The notes: generated by a model from the sequence alone, not told the origin. A stretch of 64,000 bases of DNA from Hydractinia symbiolongicarpus (GCF_029227915.1 NC_079878.1:10540001-10604000); one strand, 5' to 3'; shown: positions 1-14,000, numbered from the stretch's first letter. Numbers and translations are program-made.

Positions 1-3000
1 AGAAACGCTTGCTGAAAAAAAAAGAAGTCTTTTTCTTGTTATTAGGCTAATAGGGCTAAATATTTTATGATTGAATGTTGTGCTGAATTAGTGTTCATTC
101 TTTCGTTTTTGTAGGTTGTTGTGTTGTAAACTTGTTTCTATTTTTACTTAAAAACTAACTTTCAAGTAGCTGTCTTTACCTATAGAAAATCCTGACATAA
201 TCTTGTCATTTTTAATTTATTGTATTTATCTGTTGTTGTTTATGTTGTTGTTGCTATGATCTAATAAAACAAACAAAGCCTATTCACATAAGTATTTTTG
301 TGTTGTTGTTTTTTGCTTATTTTTCTCTCAGGCCTCCTTTTTCATGTTATTAAATGTTTTGAATGGATTAAATGTCAAATGCATTACTTAATTATAAGAA
401 TTTTGTACGTCTTTTTACTGAAACTAGTTTCCGAGATCTTATAGCCTCAAGATTAGCTATTATATTCACCCATAACCTGCAAAAACGAAGTTTACCTTTT
501 GCAAAAATTATTAGAAGAGAATGGTGTTTACTTTCAGAGTGTTTGGTAATAATGTTACTTTCAGAGTGTTTGGTAATAATGTAGCAATGTAAAAACTTTC
601 TATTTGGATATGTTGTCATCTAATCTTAAACAAAATGATTTTTCGCAATGTTGCAATGTAAAATCCAATTTTTTTTCTTCATTGAATGACTTTTTTTTGG
701 AAAATACTGTTTTCGTCATACGGCAACTCACATCAAATTTAGCAATGCAACAAGCCAGGGATTGCACTAAGATAAAGAAAATTTTTAGTTTTTCTTTACG
801 AAGAATTAACAACATATAAATTCAACACAAATTACAAAATAATTTATTCTTACAAAATAACTATTTCTAAAAAATTCTTGTATTAACAACATCTGAGTGC
901 AAAAAAAAAAGAATAGAAAATAAAATCGAACTAAAAATTTATTATTGAAGGGAAGAACAATGTAAAGGAACAAATATATTTGTAAGTATGAGTTGGGGAG
1001 GGTACGACCAGTTTTAATTAAATTCATTAAAAATGTTGAAATTTTACTAGAATTTTTAAATACGTTTTAAAATGCATCTTTGTGCTTATTGCTAGTCTTG
1101 TTAATAAAAATCTACCTTGAAAAGAAACGAATAAATTTATAGGTATGAGTTGGGGAGGGTACGACCAGTTTTAATTAAATTCATTAAAAATGTTGAAATT
1201 TTACTAGAATTTTTAAATACGTTTTAAAATGCATCTTTGTGCTTATTGCTAGTCTTGTTAATAAAAATCTACCTTGAAAAGAAACGAATAAATTTATAGG
1301 TATGAGTTGGGGAGGGTACGACCAGTTTTAATTAAATTCATTAAAAATGTTAAAATTTTACCTTAAAATTCCCTAAACTGATGATTCCCTAAAATGACTG
1401 ATTTTACGCCTCTTATTTATAAACCCATTAAAAAAATCATTTCTAATAAACGCCCCTTTTAAACAACCCCAAAATTTATCAGCTAAATAAGATAAACGCC
1501 CAAATTTATCACCTAAACAAGATAAACGCCCATTCATTGTTACTTGTGACACAGAAGAACTACAATGGTTTTTCTACTTCTTAAAATATTTTTTTATCGC
1601 AATTTCGTATTATTGTACCTCCAAAGTAGATATCCAGAGACGCCCAATTTTAGCGCCTAGTTTTTTTGAGGATCATTTACATTATCAAATTTTTTCCTCC
1701 GATTATTCACCTATTTTGGAAAAGCGAATTTCAAGTTTATTTTCAGAGTTTTCTTACCTTTTCCTAGAAGTAAGCTGGTTTGAAACAAACAGAAATTTCA
1801 TTGAGAAAAAAACTTTACAATTCCCATGTTTAAAAAAAAAAACAAGTTAACCAAAACATATGCAGAAAAATTATTTAAAATTGTTTCCAACTTTCAAGGA
1901 CCTTTTTTAATAAGCATATTCAATTTCCAGGTGTTTCCAGTTGCGGTGACTCCCCTGACTTGAGAAAATATAGACTGCACGTGACAATGCATGAAAAAGT
2001 ACGATAGACTCTGTAAGCAAAATTTATAACAACAAAATGCTATAAAAATATTAAAGATTAGATAATGCGTTAACAAAACTGAATTGTTCAAGACATTTGA
2101 ACTAATAAATTAAACCTTCTATACATAAAATTGCATATTATCCTGAACGATGTCGAAATTCCTCACAGAAGTAAGCTGAAGCATAGAGATATAGTCCATT
2201 CAAGTGCAGAGATGGAGAGCGTTGAAATTTTGACTATGGTGCACTTTCCTCTTTGGCTAACGAACGGCTTTTTCTCTAAAAACAAACATGTGAATAAGAC
2301 CGTGGACATTCTTTACACCTAAGGCGGAGAAAAATTTTAAAAGAACTTCTAAGCAAAACATGAATTTTCTTAGTGAACGAAAATATTTTCTGATCGTTGC
2401 AAAAGATATAGAGGTGATGGTTATTGGTTTTGCAGTTACTAAGGGACGATTCACAAATCAAAAATTGAACGTTTAACGCCAGTTAGGGTCGGAGCGGGTA
2501 AATCGGTTGACGATTGATTTATTTGTCTACGCGTCGTAAAGCGTATAATCGACTGTGCGCTTAATTTGAGAGATCGATGATCTCGATTACTACATCTTTT
2601 TTATTCTGACGATCAGGGCAGGGTGGGCGTCAACTCTAAACTTCGGGTTGACGTCCAATATAAGCTTTTGGGTCATTTCTAAAACAACTGAAAAACCATT
2701 TTCAGGCTTTAAATTATAGAAAAAGTAACAAAGCCCTAAAGCATTTCTGAAACTCCTTGCAATGTGTACAAAACCGTGCATGGACCAGATGTTTTGTGAA
2801 TGCTACATGAAGGTATGTGCATGCTGGGTACGACATAAACAAAAAAAACAAACGTGACGGCTTACTTGTATGTGCGTTAGTTGGTTTTCTAAATATATAC
2901 CTTTGGAGCCTGTAGAACAAAATAAAACTCCATCAACTAACCCAGCCGAAACCAACCATTAATAACGACGGTATAAAATCCATCGGTTAAAAATGACGAT

Positions 3001-3300
3001 TTTTTTGTTAGGTAACGAAAATTTTTTTACCGACAAAATTAGTGACCGACGAATATTACTGGCAGACGAACATTTTTATCCGACGAATTTAATCCTCAAA
3101 GAAGGAAATCAAAACTTATTAAGTTATATCCGAGTTCTGGTTCTGAAAAAAAATGACTAGCCTTCATACCGAAGAAAAACGGCGAAATCTTTTTCGGAAT
3201 ATATTGTTATTATCTTCTTCCACGACATGATGCAACGTCAGTTTCATTTTGCCGCCTAAACGAAAAAAATAAACAAAATAAAAATAGCATACGTATACAA
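1..3300. other. AT-rich intergenic stretch, no gene recognised
   Basis: I see no conserved protein or splice-bounded coding exon here. Open frames on both strands are short, AT-driven and overlap each other. The stretch holds a 157-bp tandem repeat (970-1362) and, at about 2945-3090, low-complexity DNA rich in CCGACGAA/ACGAA-like words that looks like decayed repeat. Confidence 0.6.
970..1362. repeat. 157-bp tandem repeat, about 2.4 copies
   Basis: The word TATGAGTTGGGGAGGGTACG starts at 987, 1144 and 1301, exactly 157 bp apart. The first two units are almost identical over their whole length. The third breaks off near 1360. Such near-identity implies recent duplication. No ORF or RNA signal is visible in the unit. 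Confidence 0.92.
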
Positions 3301-3305
3301 ACTCA

Positions 3306-3554
3306 ATGATTTATACTTTCTACTGCAGGCCTTTTATAAGAATACGAGAGGTAGATTTTTGCAGTGAAAATATTATTGCAAATTTCAAAGCAGTGGTTCG
3401 GAATACAGCACAGGCGTGTTTACCAAGTGATGTTACGAAAGCTACATGTCCCGTAAAAATGAGAAATGAAAAACTGTTAGACCGTGGAAAGATGTGTTCG
3501 TCTTTCAGTAAAAAATTTACTTTGTGGAAGGTCCGTATAAAGCTACGATTTTGA
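3306..3554 (+). CDS. Doubtful 82-residue open frame
   Basis: An 82-codon frame with ordinary residue composition (four Cys, many Lys and Asn) and no low complexity. It is preceded by TGCAG at about 3325, which could be a splice acceptor. I do not recognise the protein. The opposite strand is also open over most of the interval, so coding status is uncertain. On the minus strand an acceptor-like TAG at 3543 followed by an early stop (3517-3519) would fit a terminal exon after 4099-4137; that is speculative. Confidence 0.15.
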   Translation: MIYTFYCRPFIRIREVDFCSENIIANFKAVVRNTAQACLPSDVTKATCPVKMRNEKLLDRGKMCSSFSKKFTLWKVRIKLRF

Positions 3555-4098
3555 ATATACAGTATAGGTATATTATTATAAATCTGTTTCGTAAAAAACA
3601 CACTATAATGGCTTGATGAAGTGCATGGTACTAGACTGGTCGCTTCTTAAGGGGATGGGGAGGGGGCTTTTTATTTTTCCTACTAAACTTGATTAAGTGT
3701 TAAGTCGCAGTATTCAGGAGGGAAGGGCGTATTTTAAATTTTGAGCCAAGAACAGGCGTAAATTCCTGCTCCAGGCACCTCTTCAAGTGTTTACTCGAGG
3801 TTAATAGTATGTGATTTTGACACAGTATATCATTTGGCATAATGACAAAATTTTTAAAAAGTCAGCGAATTTTAAAAAGATCAAGTAAGTCATTAAAAAT
3901 GGCCTGGTAATAAATTTTATTGCAGACCATTTTGAAAACATGTAACATGTGACATTGCCAAAATGTCAATTTTTATTGGCAAATGATTCTAAACCAATTC
4001 GTCCTTCCTGAGCTTAATTCATATCATTTAAAGTAACGAACATTCTCCAGAATAGTATTTTTAACAACTGTTTATGATTTCGTAGAAATTCGTCATAC

Positions 4099-7000
4099 CG
4101 TTATCCAATTCAACAACCCTTGTCACTGGGTTTTGTCCTAAAAATAAAAATAATAAGCGTCAAGATAGTTACGTGGGTCTGCTATTCTAATGTGCTGAAA
4201 AGATGTCATGATTTTGTCGTATAGGTTTCAAATTTATAATACGTTGGAACAGTGTAGTAAACTATTATCTTTTCGTCAACCTTTTTTGTCAACTTTTTGA
4301 TTTACGGGGACAGGATTTCCTTAGTTCGACGACGAGAAAAAACTGATAAATGCTAATTTAAACTATGCTAGGCATTCATTTTTAGTTATCCATGAAGTTC
4401 GTCCCTGATTTATGCAAACATAAACGGTGATGTGAACGTGGAATCACACATACCTCTGAAGAAGTTTCGTAGTAACATAGAACGTGAATCAATCACATCT
4501 TTTCCTTTCTTATCGCTTTTGACTTCCAACACTAAGTACAAACACGGGGAAACACCGACGTCGCTTTTCGTCTGCAAAGAAAAATGGTGACACAAATTGC
4601 AAAGATTAATCACTAATGCGATTTTAATACCACCGACTTGCAAACATCGCTAAGGTAACGATGGCAACGCTGATGTAACGATGGCAACGCCGACGTAAAC
4701 AATAACATCTCTGATACAACACAGCTGACGAAACGACAACACAACGACATTACAAAGCTTTACTGTAAACACAACAAACCTGAAAAGATTCGTCGACGAT
4801 TATTTTTTTCCCAACTTTTAAATTTGTAGTTCGACATAACATTCGATCGCTTCGATTCAATATGCTTCTCCTTGCTGGTTGCTCAAATTTTGCATGCCTA
4901 AAAAAGGTAATAAAGAAGTTTAAACAGATCCTACATTAACAGGGAATGGTGCTTTGAGTTTCAACGGTGGTGGTGGTGAGGGAAGGGCAATTTTCAATTG
5001 TTTATGATAGATTTGGTTCGAATCAAGCATTACAGAAACCGCCCTTAGATAACACCTTATTTTAAATCAGCATTGTAATTCATACAACGTTTTTTCGAGG
5101 AAGGTACAGAAATGTAGTGTGGTGTTATCGAATAACCACAGAAAGTTTTTACAGAAAAATAAAGAATTATACCGATCTAATTTTACTTTGACGTATACTT
5201 CATCAATGTCTAAAAAATAGAAAGTAAAATTTCTGTTGAGAATGAAATACGGATGTACTATGATAAATATTCACCTATAAGTAAAATTTTTGTTTATAAC
5301 ATCAATTAAAAATAACCACAATAAAAATAATATGAATGTTTAATAAGACTGACTCTTGTGATCATTATAAATATATGAGACTTTGAGTAGAAACCTAAAT
5401 TTTGGAAAAATGATTTTAGTCCTCAACTCGAGCACTTTCTGTAATAAATACAAATCTGTCATTCTTGAGAATTGCAACTTATTTATGATTATATGCTATT
5501 TTATACTTAGATTATATGATATTTTATACTTAGAATTTATGATATTTTATACTTAGATTATATGATATTTTATACTTAGATTATATGATATTTTATACTT
5601 AGATTATATGATATTTTATACTTAGATTATATGATATTTTATACTTAGATTATATGCTATTTTATACTTAGATTATATGATATTTTATACTTAGATTGTA
5701 TGATATTTTATACTTAGATTGTATGATATTTTATACTTGGATTAGATGATATTATATACTTAGATTACATGCTATTTTATACTTAGATTGTATGATATTT
5801 TATACTTGGATTATATGATATTATATACTTAGATTATATGCTATTTTATACTTAGATTATATGCTATTTTATACTTAGATTGTATGATATTTTATACTTA
5901 GATTATATGATATTTTATACTTAGATTATATGCTATTTTATACTTAGATTATATGATATTTTATACTTAGATTATATGGTATTTTATACTTAGATTATAT
6001 GCTATTTTATACTTAGATTATATGATATTTTATACTTAGATTATATGATATTTTATACTTAGATTATATGCTATTTTATACTTAGATTATATGATATTTT
6101 ATACTTAGATTATATGGTATTTTATACTTAGATTATATGATATTTTATACTTAGATTATATGATATTTTATACTTAGATTATATGATATTTTATACTTAG
6201 ATTATATGCTATTTTATACTTAGATTATATGATATTTTATACTTAGATTGTATGATATTTTATACTTAGATTGTATGATATTTTATACTTGGATTAGATG
6301 ATATTATATACTTAGATTACATGCTATTTTATACTTAGATTGTATGATATTTTATACTTGGATTATATGATATTATATACTTAGATTATATGCTATTTTA
6401 TACTTAGATTATATGCTATTTTATACTTAGATTGTATGATATTTTATACTTAGATTATATGATATTTTATACTTAGATTATATGCTATTTTATACTTAGA
6501 TTATATGATATTTTATACTTAGATTATATGGTATTTTATACTTAGATTATATGATATTTTATACTTAGATTATATGATATTTTATACTTAGATTGTATGA
6601 TATTTTATACTTAGATTATATGCTATTTTATACTTAGATTATATGATATTTTATACTTAGATTGTATGATATTTTATACTTAGATTGTATGATATTTTAT
6701 ACTTGGATTAGATGATATTATATACTTAGATTACATGCTATTTTATACTTAGATTGTATGATATTTTATACTTGGATTATATGATATTATATACTTAGAT
6801 TATATGCTATTTTATACTTAGATTATATGCTATTTTATACTTAGATTGTATGATATTTTATACTTAGATTATATGATATTTTATACTTAGATTATATGCT
6901 ATTTTATACTTAGATTATATGATATTTTATACTTAGATTATATGGTATTTTATACTTAGATTATATGATATTTTATACTTAGATTATATGATATTTTATA

Positions 7001-7886
7001 CTTAGATTGTATGATATTTTATACTTAGATTATATGATATTTTATACTTAGATTATATGATATTTTATACTTAGATTATATGCTATTTTATACTTAGATT
7101 ATATGATATTTTATACTTAGATTATATGATATTTTATACTTAGATTATATGCTATTTTATACTTAGATTATATGCTATTTTATACTTAGATTATATGATA
7201 TTTTATACTTAGATTATATGCTATTTTATACTTAGATTATATGATATTTTATACTTAGATTATATGGTATTTTATACTTAGATTATATGATATTTTATAC
7301 TTAGATTATATGATATTTTATACTTAGATTATATGCTATTTTATACTTAGATTATATGCTATTTTATGCTTCAGAGCTAATCGAAGATAACAATTTCCAA
7401 CACAAATTTAGAATTATGGAGAAAAAGGTGACTCTCTAAGCGGTGAAGCCAACTCAAAATTAACAACAGGGAACCTGGATAAAAATATCAATCAGTTTTT
7501 ATATCGAAAAATAAAACAATAATAAACTTGGTTAGAAATTTCATGATATTTTATGATTTTGACCTAGTATCTGGAACCGTTATCCTTTTTTAAAATTGTA
7601 TATAGATAGAGAATCTTAGAAAATATTTGCTTGTTTTTGCGAGATTAAAACTGCTTGTCCAGTCGGTTCGCACAAACAAATAATACACGCTAAAAGCAAG
7701 TAAAGCGGATCCAGTTCTTTACTGTGAGAATATGCTCAGAATCTCTTCATCAATGAAATAAAAAGAATGAGAAAATACCTTCGTGTACGTACAAGCCAGT
7801 TACTTCAATGATTTTTCCATTGATTCCAAAATATTTGGACGGTTCACCAGAGAAGTCTACATGATCATCTGCTTGTTCCGTACTTA
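4099..7886 (-). CDS. Exon-like segments downstream of the E-Syt-like gene
   Basis: Three minus-strand segments have good splice borders and open frames. 7779-7886 (36 codons, phase 1 in and out) can follow either exon 8807-8888 or the 8376 exon if a GTTTAG donor at 8144 is used. 4454-4571 (TGCAG acceptor, GTATGT donor, phase 0 in, 1 out) encodes a strand-like stretch CLYLVLEVKSD. 4099-4137 (13 codons, phase 1 in and out) follows it in frame. The first segment contains GKIIEVTGLYV, like the first strand of a C2 domain, so the set may be a divergent extra C2 domain of an alternative C-terminus. The phases of 7779-7886 and 4454-4571 do not match, so at least one joining exon is missing. They could instead belong to an unrelated gene. 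Confidence 0.35.
4655..4695. repeat. Short tandem repeat, about 22-bp unit, two copies
   Basis: GTAACGATGGCAACGC occurs twice, about 22 bp apart, just outside the exon-like segment at 4454-4571. No function is visible. Confidence 0.7.
5488..7370. repeat. 23-bp minisatellite, about 82 units, with higher-order structure
   Basis: The unit is GATATTTTATACTTAGATTATAT (position 1 G/C variable: gat/gct/ggt; TTATAT/TTGTAT/TTACAT variants), repeated without a break for about 1.88 kb. A rarer variant containing TTGGATTAGATGATATTA occurs three times, with its GATTAGATG core at 5741, 6293 and 6707. The spacings of 552 and 414 bp are exactly 24 and 18 units, and the neighbouring variants recur in the same order. 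The array therefore grew by block duplication or unequal exchange as well as unit by unit. It lies in the putative intron between 7779 and 4571. Confidence 0.97.
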
Positions 7887-8043
7887 CTGAAAAATAAGTT
7901 GCATACAAAGTATAAGTACCCCAGAGCACCGATTACCTCCCCCACATACTTTTTTATTTACAAACCCAAAATGATATTTTTTTTCACCCATCCTGTAGGC
8001 TATTAATAATCCTCCATACATTTTTTAATTTTCCATTTCTCCG

Positions 8044-11000
8044 TTACTCGAGAGATTGTGTAGACAGAATCAGACAGAATAATTTATCCTGAGCTAAAGC
8101 AAAATCTTGGAGCCAATAAGTTATTGTTGCAACAAGAACTAAACCAGACCATAACAAATTAAATATCGCTTCACCTGCCAATTCTTCGTTTTCTTCGCTT
8201 AGTGAAGCTAAATCTACGGATTTTGATTTTTGCGGCGGTTGATATTCCGGCGATAGTGATGCATGATCGACTTGCATTGACTGTGTTTTCAACAACTTGT
8301 TTCTATTTCCGACACTTGATTTTTTATTTCTTTTGTCAATAGTGTCAACAGGACTTTCATTTAGGACCAAATATTCTTAAAAAAAATAAAAAATAAACAT
8401 GATTAAAATACATTTATACATTTTTTAACCTTAATAATTTTTCGGGAGCCATCTTTGCAAAGGGTGGCTACATATTTAAAAATTTATAATTTTAGGAGAT
8501 TCAAAGAATCTTAGAAAGTAGAAAAAACTAAAAAGTGGAAAAATAATAAGCAAGCCTTTCCTTGTTCGAATAACAGAGAGGCTGTTGATTTCAAATAGAG
8601 GTAATACGTATCATTTATCAGTTCTATTACAAGATAATGCTCAATTTTCTGTAAGATAAAACGGAACAGCAAAAACTTAATTTTTAAAGGAAAATGGAGT
8701 CGGTATAAACAGTGTTAGGAGATTTGAGGCTAATCATTTTAAGATTTGAAAATGCGCACAAGATTTTTTATAGATACCAAAACAATTTCATAATGCTTAC
8801 ACATACCTTCGCTATTATCACTACCATAAGAAAATGAATTGACCAGCTCTCCACCCTCTGTAACAACTTGTAAACCTTGGCTCTTATCCTGCAACAACAA
8901 CAAAAAACAACGGTAACCACAGAAAACACACAAGTTTCGTCCCTAACCGCAGAGCTAAAGTTATTCAAAATACAACAGTGACATAAAAAGGACACAAGTG
9001 ACTGAAGATGACCTTTGCTTGACATTAGACGGCACGTAATGTATTATATTATATTCTTGTAATGATTTTAAAGGCTAAATTTACTTTTTCTGTTCTGGTA
9101 CACGTTTTCTGTTAAAGTTGTAATTCAAAGACCAAATACAGATACCTCATCTGGTAGGACAGTTTTAAAAGCCAACTGCAATTCACCAGACTTGGCTTGT
9201 TCCAAATCAAACCAATGCTTGTCGGTAAGCCCACCTTCACCAAGACTGATCAAGTCATCAAAATGAAATCTAACCACGCCCATTTTCTCTTGACGAAAAG
9301 GATCCTTGTCCCAGACCTCGATGGATATTCGCTGATGTTTCTGTGGCATGGCTAAAGTGACTTGCTCGTTCCAGACAGGGTTTAAAGTTCGATATACTAT
9401 TTTCGTTTTATATTTTTCTTGTTTCGCATCTCCAACACGCACGATAACAAATGGATCGCTCCTTCCTGTAAGCAGAAATGTAAAGATAACTATTAAAACC
9501 TTATTTGTATTCAGTTTTAATGAAGAAAATGTCTGTTCAAGGACATTCAATAACAGTGCTTATCGCAGTGACGTCACTATACATGTGCTAAGAACAGGTC
9601 AATTTTATGTCCAACTGTTTCCCAAATCTTTGTCCTTTTTAAGTCTTTTTAAGCCACTGTTAGGCATGCTTCCCTTAAACACAAGGACAAAAGAAAAGTC
9701 AAAATCATGGCAAATGTAAGAAGCACCTAAAAATGATAGAACAATTTGATTTAACGGAGAGCAACGTAATTAACTGGGTGTTTGCCGTTTTCCCCAGTGA
9801 AATGATTGATAAAGGGACCTGATTGAAATAGTTTTGAACTTCCGCGTAATAATTGTGATAAACTGCAAACACAAATAAACATCTTTGTCAAATTTGGGAC
9901 AGAGACAGCAAAATAGACTAATAGTTCTTCGCTATATTCAACCTATGCCTTGGTAATTTTTGATTTTCCTGATTGAGGAAAAAAAAGTGATTTCTCTTAA
10001 GCTAAAGAAAAATGCCAGCAAATGAAACTAGAGTTTGATATTCCCTTACCATTCAAATCGCAGGCAACAAGATTTCTTGCACGAAGAATGCAGATAGTCA
10101 GGCTTCCTCTTTCTACAAAAAAATACAATGGAGGAAAGGTATGACTGCAAAAAAATAACATGTTTCCAACATATCCTTTCTTTATAAGTCTCGGCAATTA
10201 CCTGATTGTAATATAGCCTCCATGGTTACCGAATCTATCTTGTTTCGTTTCTAAACAAAAAACACAGAATAGCAATAATAAAGTACAGAATCGAGCGCAA
10301 GGGTGCATGTCCCAGGTGTTCTATTCATTGGCAAGGAACACTATTTACACTGACGATGTGTATAAAAACCTGTATTTGGACAATCTTAACAGCCAAACAA
10401 AGAAAATGTAGAATTTTATCAAGAAATACATTGAATACAAAATTAATAATGTGTCAAACATTTTACCTGGTGCAGTGGTTCTCCTTCATTCATACCTTGG
10501 TTTATGGTCGGTCGCACTAAATTAAAATAAAAAATGATTTAAACATTAATGAAAATTGCCACTAATATGGAAATTTTGCATCAACATTTTTCATTTTTTG
10601 AATCATAGATTTCCACTCGTAATAATTTTAGAAGTAATATTTTCTAGGCAATAGCAGCTGCTCTAACAGCTTGTTCTATTAAGACAAATCTTTTCAGTAG
10701 TAAATTAGTCACTTAACAAAGGTCAGAATAAAAGAAAAACAGATCCAATCAATTTACTTTTTTCAAAACGTGAATTTCAAAACGAAAACATGACATACCA
10801 GATGCTTTAATTGACGAGATTGGTCTGAAGATCACTGACACAACTATTTTGCCCACTTTTTTCAAGCATTCTTGTCTCCCTTTCTTCAAATCACCTTTAA
10901 ATTTGAAAAATAGATCCAATTCTTTTTTAAATGTACACCAATCCGGCTAAAAAATTGAAAGTCTGGAAATTTGCACTAAATTTCTAACACAGTTAACATG

Positions 11001-14000
11001 TACACCAATCTGGCTAAAAAATTGAAAGTCTGGAAATTTGCACTAAATTTCTAATACGGTTAACAGTATATATAACACTAGGTGAAATGATATCCTACCT
11101 TGGATAAGGGAAAATTACAGGAGCCCATAAAATCATCATTATCATCAGCCAATAGTACATTGGGTAAAACCATTGGATTTCTGTCATGGACAATGAATGA
11201 TAATGTTGTCTGGAATATTAAAATAATTATTAACAATGTCCCAGAAAAAGTTGTGGTGTAAAGACATACGCCATAACCAAAACTGGTAAATAATTTTCTT
11301 TTTAGCATTTTAAGTATCTTTAGAAGCTTACTTGGGTGTAATCCAGTGTAAAAAATTCAATCATGGTATCCCACTCTGGATTCAAACTTTCCTCAACTAC
11401 TTGTCCAACTTGAACCTAAAACAAACAAAATTGATATATGCAATTTTTAGACAATAAATTTACCCGCAGGCCATCACCAAAAAAGGTAAATAAATAGTTA
11501 ATTCTAAATGGCTGATAAAAAGTGCAAAATACGCACGATTTATGAATATGGTCTAATAATTGTAATGTAGGCCAAGCACAGTCAACATTTTCAAAGCAAG
11601 AAGAGTGTCAAAAAATGATTTAACAAAACATTATGCATCTTATGTATAGCAAAAATGATAAATAACTTACCAGTTCTTTGTTTGAAAATATCATCACATA
11701 TGGATCACTTGTACCGCTACTATCCATTGGGATTAAATTAATACCTTTGTGCACACGGACATATAACATACCACATACTAATAAAATGAAAATACAATCA
11801 AGATTAAGAAACCACCAGTAAGAATTGAGCCTTAGACTTACAATAAACCATTGACAATACACTAAGTTTAACACAGATAACATAAGCCTTATTGTATACA
11901 TAACTTTGTAGCTATGTTCACATAGAATTAGTAAAAGTTATCCCAGGGGACGAATACACCCACTACTTCCATTAAGTCTGAAGATTTTCACTTTTATTTG
12001 CAAGCACTATACAAACCACACATACACTCATCTGGTTCTTCTTGTGCGTTTTTCTCAAGGTATTGTGCATGAAATGTTTCTTCATCTGTTTCATTTGAAA
12101 CATCGAGTAAAGGAAGTTCTGAATAGTTCAACAACAATTGCAAGGTGGATCCTTCAATATTGTCATCTTGCAGGTCCAACTTTCTAAAAAATCACAGTGA
12201 ATAAAAAGTGAGAACATTTTACGATACAGTCTAAAAGCAACTGTCATGCAGGTTGGGTTTTTCACTTACTGTTCACTGTTTTGTTCTAGATTCATTCGGA
12301 CTAGTGGTAAAACATATTCCACCACGGTATAATTTGGACCAAATCGTCTTTTACCTTTGATTTTAATTCGCAACTAAAATTGAAGGTTCTTAAATTAAGA
12401 AGTTAATAATGCCAATGTCTTTATACTCAGATAACAGTGATAAAGAAAAGGCCTGTAGGTAAATAAAATGAGTAATTCCAATTTCAAATAATTTGTGCAA
12501 AAAAATTGCCTACCGCAGAATATTATCAACAATTAAAATCAGAGCAGAGAGATATATATCCAAAACAAATTTCGCAGATAGTCAGGTGCTTTAAATGCAA
12601 GAGCTCTGAACAGTGTATAATTTTCATACGCATCATTGCTAACCTTATCAAACTGAAGACTTCGAACAACTAATGATACTTGTTCTTGCCAAAGCACATC
12701 TGAAGTTATTTCTTTCGTTCGAATCTTTTGTTTATCAAGTGTCACAGTACACCACTGCTCATCAGCTATTTATAAAAAAAGCAATACAAATATAAAACTT
12801 GATAAAATTTAGGTTAATCTATCTTAGCTGGTATGTAATCTAGAATACCCAGCTGTTTTAAACCTCAATTTTATTTTACATCTACAAAAAACTGTTGAAG
12901 TGAAATGCTGTTTACAACCACTTCAGCAAACTGTTTCATGTCCGCAATTTATAATTTGTTTCATAAATGCATGCTTCCATAAACGAACAACAGGTAAATT
13001 TCTAAAACAAGGCTTTGTAAATCAAAGTTATATCTGGCATAAAAAAATCACGTTGGCAACAAAATTTTGAATATCCAGGTAAAAAAGAGGCTGAATATCC
13101 TAGCTCTAGAATTTTTAATTTAATTGAAGTTTTTAATTTAAGTGTTGTTATCCCCGACTAACTCAAGACTACCTGAGATCAACACTGAAAACATCTATTT
13201 GGGGGGGCAAACCAGTTTGTGGCCAATAAATTTTTAACACCAACATCTCCTTTTATTGAAAAAGCATAACCCTATACATTATTTTGATCAGGGTTTTTAA
13301 AGCTCTGTACAGTAGAGATATCTTTTTTTATATATGGATACTCACAAGTAGCTTTTCCATGCATTCCTCCCTTTAATGTTATTGTCAAAACACCAGCAGC
13401 TAAAGATAAAAGTTTCATGTTGGTTATGTGACCTCACATTTTTCCACTACGATGGGGAATCCTCACAGAGTAACAAACTTTCCTATGTTTGTTAACTTTT
13501 TAAGCCCATGCAGACCCTTTATCACATCAAAGTATATGATTAAGACTTTTGAATTAAAAATTATATAGTTATATAAATTATTTAAAAACATTCTAACATA
13601 CCATATCCACTTTGCCTTCCCATCAACTCAGGGTCATTGCATAGAGGAACAGTGACGTGACCAGGATCAACAAGACCTAGAAAAAGAATTATCAAATAGT
13701 AATTAATTCAAATACTTATAATAACTAATACAACATACATTCTCCATTAAATAAGAGAGTGTGTCACGCCAGGGTGTTCAGAAAAAAGAGTTGACAACTT
13801 AATCAAAGTAATAATAATAAGACATCTTCGTGCTTGAAAAACAAATAATTTGCCAAATGGAATTAACAGCAAGAACAGCTATATTAAACCACAACATCTG
13901 CACAATGTTGATAAAAACTTTGAAATTCATTAAAAATTATATTTCAGTTAAACATGCAAGTAAATCTGAGATATAGTTTGACATAACAATTTATTTAATT

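Noticed and set aside
5005-5030. GGTTCGAATC, like a tRNA T-loop
   Set aside because: No acceptor stem, anticodon arm or D-arm could be placed around it.
5488-7370. CRISPR-like regular repeats
   Set aside because: Units are contiguous with no spacers between them, in a eukaryotic genome. This is a minisatellite.
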